Positions 1 to 7,231 of a DNA stretch of 64,000 nucleotides are shown one piece after another. Positions within the stretch are counted from its first letter, which is position 1, and every line of letters starts with the position of its first letter. Source of the stretch: Tianweitania sediminis (GTDB lineage: Bacteria; Pseudomonadota; Alphaproteobacteria; Rhizobiales; Rhizobiaceae); NCBI RefSeq assembly GCF_017813335.1, contig NZ_JAGIYY010000001.1, positions 558,001 through 622,000 of the forward strand, read 5' to 3'. The notes beneath the pieces were generated by a model. That model was given only the letters and a program-made list of their open reading frames with translations. It was not told where the DNA came from and did not search any database. A program made the position numbers and the translations under genes.

Positions 1-10
1 TTCGCGGCGG

Positions 11-970
11 CTAACCACCAGCGGCGCGGCGCCAGTTCGCTGGATGGTCCATGACTTGCCCAAACGGCGGCGCCAGATCCGATCCGTTGGCAGGTGGGGA
101 AACCACAGGGCCAGGAACCGTTGACTGCTTGGGAAAAGTTCGGGCTTGGAGGCGGCGTTCATGAGGGTTCCATTCCAACGTAAAGGTACCCGGACGGGCA
201 GCCCGGCTCTTGTCCACGGTGAGCAGGAGCCCAGGTGGTCCGAGCGAGCCCTGCAAAGGGCCGGTCAGAGTTTGCCGCAGTGTGGCCGGTGCCGGTTCCA
301 CGCGCAGGCGAACGGGCGCAGCCGTTGGCGTGGGCTCTGCCGACTGGCGCAAAAGGAAAACCGGCCGGCCAGCAGCCCTTGCGCGGCGATGCAGCCGGCG
401 CGTTGCCGTCAGGTCCAGCATGCGCGGATTGCCGCGTAGTTCCAGGATCACACCCGCCAGATCCGGCAGGCGGGCCGCTTCCTCGCCGATCCACAAAGCG
501 TCGGAAAGCTTTGGCGCTTCCGCAAACAGGAGCTGCGTGGGGCTGATGCCATAGGCGCGGTGAAGACCGGCGGCGTAAGGAAATCCGGCTTCCGAAAACA
601 CTTCCGCCGTACCCAGCCACAACAAGGGCAGGCGCTTGTCGGGGGTCTGGGATAAAAGCGCGACGCCCAGGGCCAGCGCAAAGCCCGCCGCAACTCCGGA
701 GGCACGCGCTGTTTGGGCATGGATCTCGGTTAGGGCTGCCAGCGGCAAGCCGCCGCCCAAGAGCGTGTCTAACGGTTCAACACCAACCGGCAGGAGGTCG
801 CCATCGGGCAAGCCTCGTCCGTCGCGGCGAACCAGAACGGCCGTGTCGTCCAGCGCGTCCGGCGTTTTGGCGCCCCCGCCGGTTAACCGTTCCGGTGGAA
901 CGCCTTCGATCCTGGCAATTTCCCGACGCAAGGCGCAAAGCGTTTCTTGCGCGGCGGCATGCATCGCCAT
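11..970 (-). CDS. imuA: ImuA, SOS-inducible RecA-like partner of translesion synthesis
   Basis: ImuA is a degenerate RecA-fold protein that works with ImuB and the error-prone polymerase DnaE2 in damage-induced mutagenesis. The 319-aa product has the family's early LDTLLGGGLP segment (about residues 67-76), a central core, and a variable proline-rich C-terminus. The ATG at 970 is preceded 23 bases upstream by a GTTC-N7-GTTC LexA site, as expected for an imuA-imuB-dnaE2 cassette. The partner genes would lie beyond the left edge of the window, since the stop codon is at 11-13. Identification rests on recognising the protein plus the SOS box; the absent neighbours leave some doubt. Confidence 0.82.
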   Translation of the reverse strand: MAMHAAAQETLCALRREIARIEGVPPERLTGGGAKTPDALDDTAVLVRRDGRGLPDGDLLPVGVEPLDTLLGGGLPLAALTEIHAQTARASGVAAGFALALGVALLSQTPDKRLPLLWLGTAEVFSEAGFPYAAGLHRAYGISPTQLLFAEAPKLSDALWIGEEAARLPDLAGVILELRGNPRMLDLTATRRLHRRARAAGRPVFLLRQSAEPTPTAAPVRLRVEPAPATLRQTLTGPLQGSLGPPGLLLTVDKSRAARPGTFTLEWNPHERRLQARTFPKQSTVPGPVVSPPANGSDLAPPFGQVMDHPANWRRAAGG

Positions 971-992
971 CGCGGCCGGCTCCGATCAGTTC

Positions 993-1007
993 GTTCTCTT
1001 TATGTTC
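993..1007 (-). promoter_or_regulatory. LexA (SOS) box upstream of imuA
   Basis: The plus strand reads GTTCTCTTTATGTTC, an exact match to the alphaproteobacterial direct-repeat LexA operator GTTC-N7-GTTC (GAAC-N7-GAAC in the direction of imuA). It lies 23 bases from the imuA start, where bound LexA would block the promoter. Confidence 0.8.
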
Positions 1008-1153
1008 TAATAGATTCCAAAGGGCCCCCGGAGAGTCAAGCGCAGCTCAAGAGAATTTATTCCTGACGCGGAGTGGAACCGGATGTGCCGCAGCGGAATA
1101 GGCCTCGTAAGGCGGAAAACGAAGGTCTATATGCCGCTGCAAAAGGATACCGA

Positions 1154-1576
1154 ATGGCCCGTCTCTACCAAACCCGTCAGTGGCATGACCAACTCTCCCC
1201 TTCCATCGAGGAGTTCGAAATGCTGGCGCTGGAAACCTATGCTCACCTCCCGCAGGAGTTCCGGACGCTGACGGGCGAGATCATCATCCAGATCGCCGAG
1301 TTTCCCACAGAGGAGATCATGGACGACCTGGCGCTGGAAACACCGTTCGATCTCCTGGGCCTTTTTGAAGGCCGCGGCATTGCCGAGCGCTGGACGCCGC
1401 AAACTGGAGAATCGCCGAACAAGATCACCTTGTACCGTCGCGCCATTCTCGACTACTGGTCAGAAAACGAGGAAACGCTGGGCGACATCGTGAGCCATGT
1501 GCTGATCCACGAGATCGGCCACCATTTCGGCCTGTCGGACGACGACATGGAGCGGATCGAGGAAGCGGCGGAATAA
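1154..1576 (+). CDS. Zincin-like metallopeptidase family protein
   Basis: The 140-aa protein belongs to the small zincin-fold family (MMP-like, PF06262). Its C-terminal motif HEIGHHFGLSDDD supplies the HExxHxxGxxD zinc ligands and catalytic glutamate. There is no signal peptide, so it is probably cytoplasmic; its substrate is unknown. I chose the ATG at 1154 because AAAAGGA lies 6-7 bases upstream and family members begin with a similar short basic segment. The frame is open further upstream to 1073, but that part looks non-coding. It is convergent with the DUF1737 gene, with one base between the stops. Confidence 0.82.
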   Translation: MARLYQTRQWHDQLSPSIEEFEMLALETYAHLPQEFRTLTGEIIIQIAEFPTEEIMDDLALETPFDLLGLFEGRGIAERWTPQTGESPNKITLYRRAILDYWSENEETLGDIVSHVLIHEIGHHFGLSDDDMERIEEAAE

Positions 1577-1577
1577 C

Positions 1578-1784
1578 CTACTGTTCGCCAAGCTTCATGT
1601 CGGGATGGTAGTCCTTGCCGGCAACTTCCTTTACGACCGCCTGGCCGCACCGCATGATGCCGCTCGCAGCATCGAAAGCATAGGTCGGAGATCCCGCCAG
1701 TTCCCAGCCCGCATTCAAGGCAGCCGTGACCTTGTGGCAGAAGCTCGAATCATCCGGGCCGCTCAGGAAGCGATACAATTTCAT
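1578..1784 (-). CDS. DUF1737-type small protein
   Basis: A 68-aa protein starting MKLYRFLSGPDDSSFCHKV, matching my memory of the DUF1737 family (small proteins with a Tyr/Phe-rich start and a GWxL segment). The ATG overlaps the stop of the upstream CitE-like gene in an ATGA arrangement (1781-1784), so the two are translationally coupled. No catalytic motif is visible. The function is unknown; constant linkage to the lyase would suggest an accessory role, but that is inference. Confidence 0.7.
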   Translation of the reverse strand: MKLYRFLSGPDDSSFCHKVTAALNAGWELAGSPTYAFDAASGIMRCGQAVVKEVAGKDYHPDMKLGEQ

Positions 1785-2662
1785 GGCTGTTCGTTCCCTT
1801 CCTTGTCTCCCGCCAGAAGGCGCTCGGCCTGGGCAAGGTGAAGCCGTTCCACCATGCGCCCGTTGATCTGAATAACACCCTTGCCGGGTTGATCCGCAAA
1901 AGCATCCACAATGGCCTGGGCCTCCGCGAGCTCTTTGGGGTTGGGCGCGAAGATGGCATTGGTAGACGCGATCTGGGCCGGGTGGATCAGCGTCTTGCCG
2001 TCGAACCCCATGTTGCGCGCTTCCCGGCATTCGGCGGCGAACGCGTCGAGATCGCGAAAATCGTTGCTGACGCCGTCAAGAACGGCAAGGCTTCCGGCGC
2101 GCGCGGCCATCACCATCTGGCTTAACGCAGGAACAAGGTAGCGCCGATCCGGGGTCATGCGGATGCCTGTGTCCTTGGCCAGATCATTTGTTCCGGCTAC
2201 GAAACAACCGAGACGAGCGGCGCGGTCGCGGCCGAGTGCTGCAATGGCGCCGATGTTCAGCATGGCCTTTGGCGTTTCGATCATGGCCCAGACGCCGATT
2301 CGCTTGGATGCATCGATCTCGTCCAAAGCGTCATCGGCCGCCAGAATGTCACGTGGCGTGTCGACCTTCGGCAAAAGCACGGCATCGGGGCGGCAGGCTT
2401 TCACCGCTTCCAGGTCGCTGGAGCCCCATTCGCTGTTCAGCGCGTTGATGCGGATCACCAGTAGTGCCGGCTGGTCCGGTTTGGCTGCAAAAAACGCGCA
2501 CAGGCGTTCGCGGGCAGCGGCCTTTTCTTCCGGAGCCACCGCATCCTCCAGGTCGAGGATCACGGCATCGGCGGCAAGCGTGCCGATCTTTGCCAAGGCC
2601 TTCGGGTTGGAGGCCGGCACATACAGCACAGAGCGCAGCGGAGCAGCAGGGTCCCTTGTCAT
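1781..2662 (-). CDS. HpcH/HpaI aldolase / CitE-like CoA-ester lyase
   Basis: This 293-aa TIM-barrel protein of the citrate lyase beta-subunit-like family cleaves or forms C-C bonds on acyl-CoA esters such as malyl-CoA or citramalyl-CoA. Visible family signatures are LRSVLYVPASN at the N-terminus (CoA/phosphate region), ILDLEDAV with metal-binding acidic residues near residue 37, the WAMIETPKA strand, and FDGKTLIHPAQI near residue 220. It is a stand-alone CitE-like protein, since no citrate lyase alpha or gamma subunit is nearby. The ATG at 2662 fits the family start. It runs into a DUF1737 gene with a 4-base overlap. The exact CoA substrate cannot be read from the sequence. Confidence 0.82.
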   Translation of the reverse strand: MTRDPAAPLRSVLYVPASNPKALAKIGTLAADAVILDLEDAVAPEEKAAARERLCAFFAAKPDQPALLVIRINALNSEWGSSDLEAVKACRPDAVLLPKVDTPRDILAADDALDEIDASKRIGVWAMIETPKAMLNIGAIAALGRDRAARLGCFVAGTNDLAKDTGIRMTPDRRYLVPALSQMVMAARAGSLAVLDGVSNDFRDLDAFAAECREARNMGFDGKTLIHPAQIASTNAIFAPNPKELAEAQAIVDAFADQPGKGVIQINGRMVERLHLAQAERLLAGDKEGNEQP

Positions 2663-2779
2663 TCCCTGTCATTGCCACCGGGGATCCCGGAAGTCACGCA
2701 GGTTTGCATGGTCACTGTCGCTCCAGTTGCTAGATTGGGGAACACCAGGCTCAGCCAGCCTCATGCAAGGGAAGCTCCT

Positions 2780-3385
2780 ATGCCCTTTTCTCGACCGCTT
2801 ACCGCTCTTTTTGCCACCGCCTCACTCGTATTGGCGACACTGCCGGCGCATGCCGAAACACGCTCCGCCATCTTTGCTGGCGGCTGCTTCTGGTGTGTGG
2901 AGTCCGATTTTGACAAGGTGCCGGGGGTGCTGTCCACCACCTCTGGCTATACGGGCGGCGATCTCCAGAACCCCACCTATGAAAACCACCACGGGCACAA
3001 GGAAGCCGTGCAGATCGAGTATGATGATACAAAGGTCGATTACGCGACCTTGCTCGACGTGTTCTGGCATTCCGTGGATCCCACCGACGGCGGCGGGCAG
3101 TTCTGCGATCGCGGTGACGCTTATGAAACCGCGATCTTCACCGGCAGCCCGGAAGAAAAGAAACTGGCGGAAAGCACCAAGGCTTCCGCCGCTGAGGCCT
3201 TGAAGCAGCCGATCGTCACGCCGATCGTGGCAGCGGGAACATTCTGGCCGGCGGAAGACTACCACCAGGATTATTACACCAAGAACTCGCTGCGTTATAA
3301 GTATTACCGATATGCTTGCGGGCGCGACCAAAGGCTGGAAGAGCTTTGGGGTGCCGACGCCCACAAGGGCATTCCAAGCCACTGA
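2780..3385 (+). CDS. msrA: Peptide-methionine (S)-S-oxide reductase MsrA, exported form
   Basis: MsrA reduces methionine-S-sulfoxide in damaged proteins. The catalytic motif GCFWC (Cys36 nucleophile) is followed by the family's TSGYTGG and Y-x-YH-x-H features and an FWPAEDYHQDYY segment near the C-terminus. Residues 1-25 form a clear Sec-type signal peptide with an AHA-E cleavage site, so this copy should act in the periplasm. I chose the ATG at 2780 because it begins the signal peptide and has AAGGGAAG upstream; the longer open frame from 2672 is unlikely. It is convergent with osmC. Confidence 0.93.
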   Translation: MPFSRPLTALFATASLVLATLPAHAETRSAIFAGGCFWCVESDFDKVPGVLSTTSGYTGGDLQNPTYENHHGHKEAVQIEYDDTKVDYATLLDVFWHSVDPTDGGGQFCDRGDAYETAIFTGSPEEKKLAESTKASAAEALKQPIVTPIVAAGTFWPAEDYHQDYYTKNSLRYKYYRYACGRDQRLEELWGADAHKGIPSH

Positions 3386-3405
3386 CGAGGCTAAGCCAAG
3401 GACGC

Positions 3406-3436
3406 AAAAACGCCGGCGCGCACGTGGCGCACCGGC
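3406..3436 (-). terminator. Rho-independent terminator of osmC
   Basis: Ten-base arms at 3412-3421 and 3427-3436 pair with one mismatch around a five-base loop. Read on the minus strand the stem is followed at once by five Ts (3410-3406), 10 bases past the osmC stop. Confidence 0.6.
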
Positions 3437-3445
3437 TTCGCGTGA

Positions 3446-3883
3446 TCAGGCGAGCTTGGCGTCCAGGCTGACTTTGATGGCGCCAAGCGCCTTGGACACC
3501 GGGCAGCCTTCCTTCGCCTTGGTTGCGAGTTCCTGGAACTTGGCATCATCAATGCCCGGAACCGTGCCGGTGAGTGCGATGGCGCTTTCGGTGATCTCGA
3601 AGCCGCCACCTGCAGCAGGGCCGTAATGCACGGTTGCCACCGCATCGAGCTTTTCCGCGGGGGTGCCGTTTTCGGCCAGGAAATGCGACAGCTGCATGGC
3701 AAAGCAGCCGGCATGGGCGGCAGCGATTAGCTCTTCCGGATTGGTGCCGGATTTGCCGCTTTCATCCTGGAACCGGCCCTTGAACGAATAAGGCGTGCCG
3801 GCAAAGGCACCGCTTTGGGTTTCGAGCGTTCCGGTTCCTTCGGTGAGAGAACCCTTCCAAACGGCGTTGGCTGTGCGCTTCAT
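3446..3883 (-). CDS. osmC: OsmC-family hydroperoxide reductase
   Basis: OsmC/Ohr proteins detoxify organic hydroperoxides with a two-cysteine mechanism. The 145-aa product carries both expected cysteines: one in AAAHAGCFAMQLSH, preceded by TNPEELIAAAHA, and one in KEGCPVSKAL near the C-terminus. The TNPEEL and CPVSKAL spacing fits the OsmC subgroup better than Ohr. The ATG at 3883 has AGGAG about 9 bases upstream; the open frame extends to 3934 but that extension is basic and unlike the family. A hairpin terminator follows. With msrA opposite, the locus is an oxidative-damage pair. Confidence 0.88.
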   Translation of the reverse strand: MKRTANAVWKGSLTEGTGTLETQSGAFAGTPYSFKGRFQDESGKSGTNPEELIAAAHAGCFAMQLSHFLAENGTPAEKLDAVATVHYGPAAGGGFEITESAIALTGTVPGIDDAKFQELATKAKEGCPVSKALGAIKVSLDAKLA

Positions 3884-3975
3884 GCTTTCGAACTCCTGCG
3901 GCTGATGGTTTCGCGTCCGGCTGCGCCGGCGCATGCTGCTTCAAGATAGGGTGTGGGGCCGACGGGTTCCACGAC

Positions 3976-4434
3976 CTATTGGCAGACGTCCACCCAACTT
4001 GCGCCGGTAAGCGACATCAGGCGCTCGGGGGACAGCCGCACGGCCGCATTTGTCGCGCCCGCGGCGGGAACCACCTCTTCAAACGGCTGGAGACTTGTGT
4101 CGCAGAATATGGGCAAGGGATGAGGCAGGCCGAATGGGCAAACGCCGCCCACCGGATGGCTCGTGAGCTCAACCACCTGCTCAGCGTCCAGCATGCGCGC
4201 CTTGCCACCAAAGCGGTCGCGGAACTTGCGATTGTCCAGGCGCGCCGTTCCACTCGCAACGATCAGCAGGTTTGTGTGGCCAACCCGAACCGCCAGCGTT
4301 TTGGCAATCTGCTCGGGCGCGACGCCATGCGCCGTTGCCGCCAGGGCGACTGTTGCCGAACTGTCTTGCGTCACCACCACTTCGATATCGGGGGCGTGCT
4401 CGGCAAAGAAGGTGCGAACAGTGTCCAAGCTCAT
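3976..4434 (-). CDS. YbaK/ProX-like aminoacyl-tRNA deacylase
   Basis: The 152-aa protein is of the YbaK/EbsC (INS-superfamily) type, which hydrolyses mischarged aminoacyl-tRNAs such as Cys-tRNA(Pro). Typical elements are QIAKTLAVRVG near residue 45 (with the conserved lysine), the LIVASGTARLDNRKF strand-turn, and GGVCPFGL near residue 108, which forms the substrate pocket. The start ATG (4432-4434) shares one base with the TGA stop of ubiH (TGATG), so translation is coupled. Linkage to a ubiquinone gene is common in Rhizobiales gene order as I remember it, but no joint function follows from it. Confidence 0.82.
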   Translation of the reverse strand: MSLDTVRTFFAEHAPDIEVVVTQDSSATVALAATAHGVAPEQIAKTLAVRVGHTNLLIVASGTARLDNRKFRDRFGGKARMLDAEQVVELTSHPVGGVCPFGLPHPLPIFCDTSLQPFEEVVPAAGATNAAVRLSPERLMSLTGASWVDVCQ

Positions 4435-5681
4435 CAGATTGGCTGGCCCTGCAAGAGCTTCGGCGCCGGGCCGGCAAAGCCGGATGCCTGGTCGATAAAG
4501 AAGCTTTTCAGGCGAGGCAGGCGGTCCACGATTCCAAGCCCGAATCCGCGCAGCGCCCGCACGGGAGCGATGTCGTTGGAAAACAGCCGGTTCAGTAGGT
4601 CGGTGGTGACGCCCATCTGCACCGTGTCGAAGCGGCGCCAACGCTGGTAAGCTTCCAGCACGTCGAGCGCGCCGATGTCTCGGCCAAGGCGATCTGCTTC
4701 CACCACCACCTGCGCTAACGCCGCGGCGTCCTTAAAGCCAAGGTTAAGGCCCTGGCCGGCAATGGGATGGATGCCGTGCGCTGCGTCACCCACCAGAGCA
4801 AAGCGCGGCTTCACGAAATCGCGTGCGAGCGTCAGGCCAAGCGGCCAGGCACGGCGCGGACCTTCCACGCGGATCTCGCCAAGCTTCAAGCCGAAGCGGC
4901 GCTCAAGTTCCAGTTCGAAGATCAGATCATCTTCCGCAACGAGGCGCTCGGCGTCTTCCGTGCGCTCTGTCCAAACGATGGAGGAGCGATCGCCGGTCAG
5001 CGGCAGTGTTGCAAAGGGGCCGGCGGGGAGGAAATGTTCTTCCGCGCGTCCGTTGTGCGGCCGCTCATGCTTGACGGTGCAAACGATGCCGGACTGGCCA
5101 TACTCCCATTTCACCACCTTGATGCCGGCGAGGTCGCGCAGCTTGGAGCGAACGCCGTCCGCAGCAATGAGGAGCCGCGTTGTCCGGGTTTGGCCGTCGC
5201 TCAGCGCGACATTGATCGTGGCGCCATTCTGCTCAAAGCCGCTGACGCCGGTCCCTTCCTTGAGCTCGATGCCGAGCGTTTCCGCCTTTCGCCGAAGCGC
5301 CCCGTTGAGATCCACATTGGCCACCATGTGGGCAAAGGGTTCGCCATCCGTTGTCGTGCCGTCGAAGGTCAGGAAGACGGGTCGCACCGGATCGGCCGTG
5401 CGCGAGTCGGTGACGATCATGTCGTTGATCGCCTGGGCGCCAGAGGCGAGTTCGTCCCAAACCCCGAGCGCGGTGAGCATGCGCCGCCCCGCGGCGGCGA
5501 TGGCGGAAGCGCGGCCGTCCTTTTCCCAGCTATCGGCCGGTGCTGCATCCACCAGCATGATCTGCAGGCTGGGTCGGGCGTGCTTCATTGCAACGGCCGT
5601 TGCCAAACCGACGTAACCAGCGCCCGCAATAACGACGTCAAGTTGCGCAGCTTCGGCGGAAGATGGGTTTTCGAAGGCCAT
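4434..5681 (-). CDS. UbiH/UbiF/VisC-family FAD monooxygenase (ubiquinone biosynthesis)
   Basis: A 415-aa class A flavoprotein hydroxylase that adds hydroxyl groups to the ubiquinone ring. It shows the dinucleotide motif GAGYVGLATAVA near residue 19, the DG motif in AADGVRSKLRDLAG, and the second FAD motif GDAAHGIHPIAGQGLN, which together define the family. I chose the ATG at 5681 (GGGAGAAG upstream) because the preceding open frame back to 5918 does not look like protein. The ybaK-type gene overlaps its stop. Ring-position specificity (UbiH, UbiF, UbiL or UbiM) cannot be assigned from sequence alone. It is divergent from tesB. Confidence 0.87.
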   Translation of the reverse strand: MAFENPSSAEAAQLDVVIAGAGYVGLATAVAMKHARPSLQIMLVDAAPADSWEKDGRASAIAAAGRRMLTALGVWDELASGAQAINDMIVTDSRTADPVRPVFLTFDGTTTDGEPFAHMVANVDLNGALRRKAETLGIELKEGTGVSGFEQNGATINVALSDGQTRTTRLLIAADGVRSKLRDLAGIKVVKWEYGQSGIVCTVKHERPHNGRAEEHFLPAGPFATLPLTGDRSSIVWTERTEDAERLVAEDDLIFELELERRFGLKLGEIRVEGPRRAWPLGLTLARDFVKPRFALVGDAAHGIHPIAGQGLNLGFKDAAALAQVVVEADRLGRDIGALDVLEAYQRWRRFDTVQMGVTTDLLNRLFSNDIAPVRALRGFGLGIVDRLPRLKSFFIDQASGFAGPAPKLLQGQPI

Positions 5682-5769
5682 TCGGCTTCTCCCTTGATTG
5701 GCGGGCTGGCTTGACTTGCCATGGGACCTGTTCGTAACCGAGGCACAGCCGAACAGCCAGAGGTGTCGC

Positions 5770-6651
5770 ATGTCGAAGGTCATGCAGGATTTGCTTGATA
5801 TTCTCGATCTTGAGACGCTGGAACTCAACCTGTTCCGAGGTCGCAGCCCGCAATCTGCATGGCAACGGGTGTTTGGCGGCCAGGTGATCGGCCAGGCTCT
5901 GGTTGCCGCGCAGCGCACGGTAGACGTGGATCGGCACGCGCATTCCCTGCATGGCTATTTCATGCGGCCGGGCGACCCGAAAGTGCCCATCATCTATGAA
6001 GTGGACCGCATCCGTGACGGCCGCTCCTTCACCACCCGTCGCGTCGTGGCGATCCAGCATGGGCACGCGATCTTTTCTCTGGAAGCCTCGTTCCAGGTGG
6101 ATGAGCCCGGCCTCAACCATCAGTTTCCGATGCCGCTCGATGTCGCGCCCCCCGAAACCCTGGAGTCGATGATCGACCTGGTGCAACGCTATGGCCAGCG
6201 CTTGCCCGAAAATGTGCGCCGCTTCTGGGCGCGCGAACGGCCGCTCGACATCCGCCCCGTGGGCATCGCGCATTACACCACCCGCGATCCGCTGCCCCCC
6301 TTCAACAATGTCTGGATCAAGGTCAACAACGCCACCGAGATCCCCCGTGCGCAGCAGTTTGCCATGCTGGCCTATGTGTCGGACATGACCCTGCTCGACA
6401 CCACTACCTTCCCGCACGGGCGCTGGGGCTTTGATCCTGACATCCAGATGGCGAGCCTGGATCACGCGATGTGGTTTCACCGTCCTCCGGCCACGATGGA
6501 CCAGTGGTTCCTTTATACCCAAGACACCCCCTCAACGATGGGCGCGCGCGGCTTCACCAGGGGACAGATCTTTTCGCGCGACGGGGTCCTGATTGCTTCC
6601 GTTGCACAGGAAGGCTTGATCCGGCTGCATGAAGTGCCGGCATCTGCCTAG
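5770..6651 (+). CDS. tesB: Acyl-CoA thioesterase II (TesB)
   Basis: TesB hydrolyses medium and long acyl-CoAs to free fatty acid and CoA. The 293-aa product is a double hot-dog protein: an N-terminal half with FRGRSP and RVFGGQVIGQALVAA, and a C-terminal half with MTLLDTT, the MASLDHAMWFHRP segment holding the conserved aspartate/histidine region, and GQIFSRDGVLIASVAQEGLIR ending with the conserved Gln. Length agrees with E. coli TesB (about 286 aa). The start at 5770 matches the family; the frame is open further upstream without a plausible leader. It is divergently transcribed from ubiH. Confidence 0.92.
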   Translation: MSKVMQDLLDILDLETLELNLFRGRSPQSAWQRVFGGQVIGQALVAAQRTVDVDRHAHSLHGYFMRPGDPKVPIIYEVDRIRDGRSFTTRRVVAIQHGHAIFSLEASFQVDEPGLNHQFPMPLDVAPPETLESMIDLVQRYGQRLPENVRRFWARERPLDIRPVGIAHYTTRDPLPPFNNVWIKVNNATEIPRAQQFAMLAYVSDMTLLDTTTFPHGRWGFDPDIQMASLDHAMWFHRPPATMDQWFLYTQDTPSTMGARGFTRGQIFSRDGVLIASVAQEGLIRLHEVPASA

Positions 6652-6765
6652 ATCGTAACCTGCAGCCTAAAAGTTAGGCATATGGCAGATGCGCGGTTCG
6701 CCTCACCAGGCATGCCGCAGCCGATCCACGCTTATTTTTCAGAATTCCTCTCCTGAAAGCCGAAC

Positions 6766-6780
6766 TGGCACGGAGCTTGA
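6766..6780 (+). promoter_or_regulatory. Candidate sigma-54 promoter of glnK-amtB
   Basis: TGGCAC-N5-TTGA at 6766-6780 matches the -24/-12 consensus TGGCAC-N5-TTGC with one mismatch (the last C). It lies 83 bases before glnK, a gene usually driven by sigma-54 and NtrC under nitrogen limitation. No clear NtrC enhancer was seen. Confidence 0.5.
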
Positions 6781-6863
6781 TTCCTCGTGAGCACTTGCCG
6801 CCGAACAGGGGGCAGAGGGACATGACGGGCATGAGCCCGCCAAGCGCAGGGGTGAACGATCGA

Positions 6864-7202
6864 ATGAAAATCGTGATGGCAATCATCAAGCCGTTCAAGC
6901 TGGACGAGGTTCGCGAGGCGCTGACCGCCGTCGGGATCCAGGGCCTGACGGTCACAGAGGTCAAAGGCTACGGCCGCCAGAAGGGGCATACGGAGATTTA
7001 CCGCGGCGCAGAATACGCCGTGAGCTTCCTGCCGAAGATTAAGATCGAGGTGGCGGTCGGTGCCGATCTCGTGGATCGCGCGGTGGAAGCCATCACGGGA
7101 GCCGCCAAGACCGGGCAGATCGGGGACGGCAAAATCTTCGTGTACTCGATTGACCAGGCAGTGCGGATCCGCACCGGCGAAACCGACACCGACGCGCTTT
7201 GA
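6864..7202 (+). CDS. glnK: PII nitrogen regulatory protein GlnK
   Basis: PII proteins sense 2-oxoglutarate, ATP and ADP and gate the ammonium channel AmtB. The 112-aa chain has the exact family length when started at 6864 (MKIVMAIIKPFKLDEV). The T-loop contains YRGAEY with Tyr51, the uridylylation site, and the B- and C-loop signatures TGQIGDGKIFV and IRTGE are intact. It sits 29 bases before amtB with no terminator between, the classical glnK-amtB operon, and a candidate sigma-54 promoter lies upstream. The frame is open from 6777, but that extension is not PII-like. Confidence 0.95.
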   Translation: MKIVMAIIKPFKLDEVREALTAVGIQGLTVTEVKGYGRQKGHTEIYRGAEYAVSFLPKIKIEVAVGADLVDRAVEAITGAAKTGQIGDGKIFVYSIDQAVRIRTGETDTDAL

Positions 7203-7231
7203 GCCGCGGCCCGCACTTCAAGGAGATTTCC

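Noticed and set aside
4732-4747. TTAA-N8-TTAA inside ubiH, considered as a CtrA box
   Set aside because: The spacer is 8, not 7, and the site is within a coding region far from any start.
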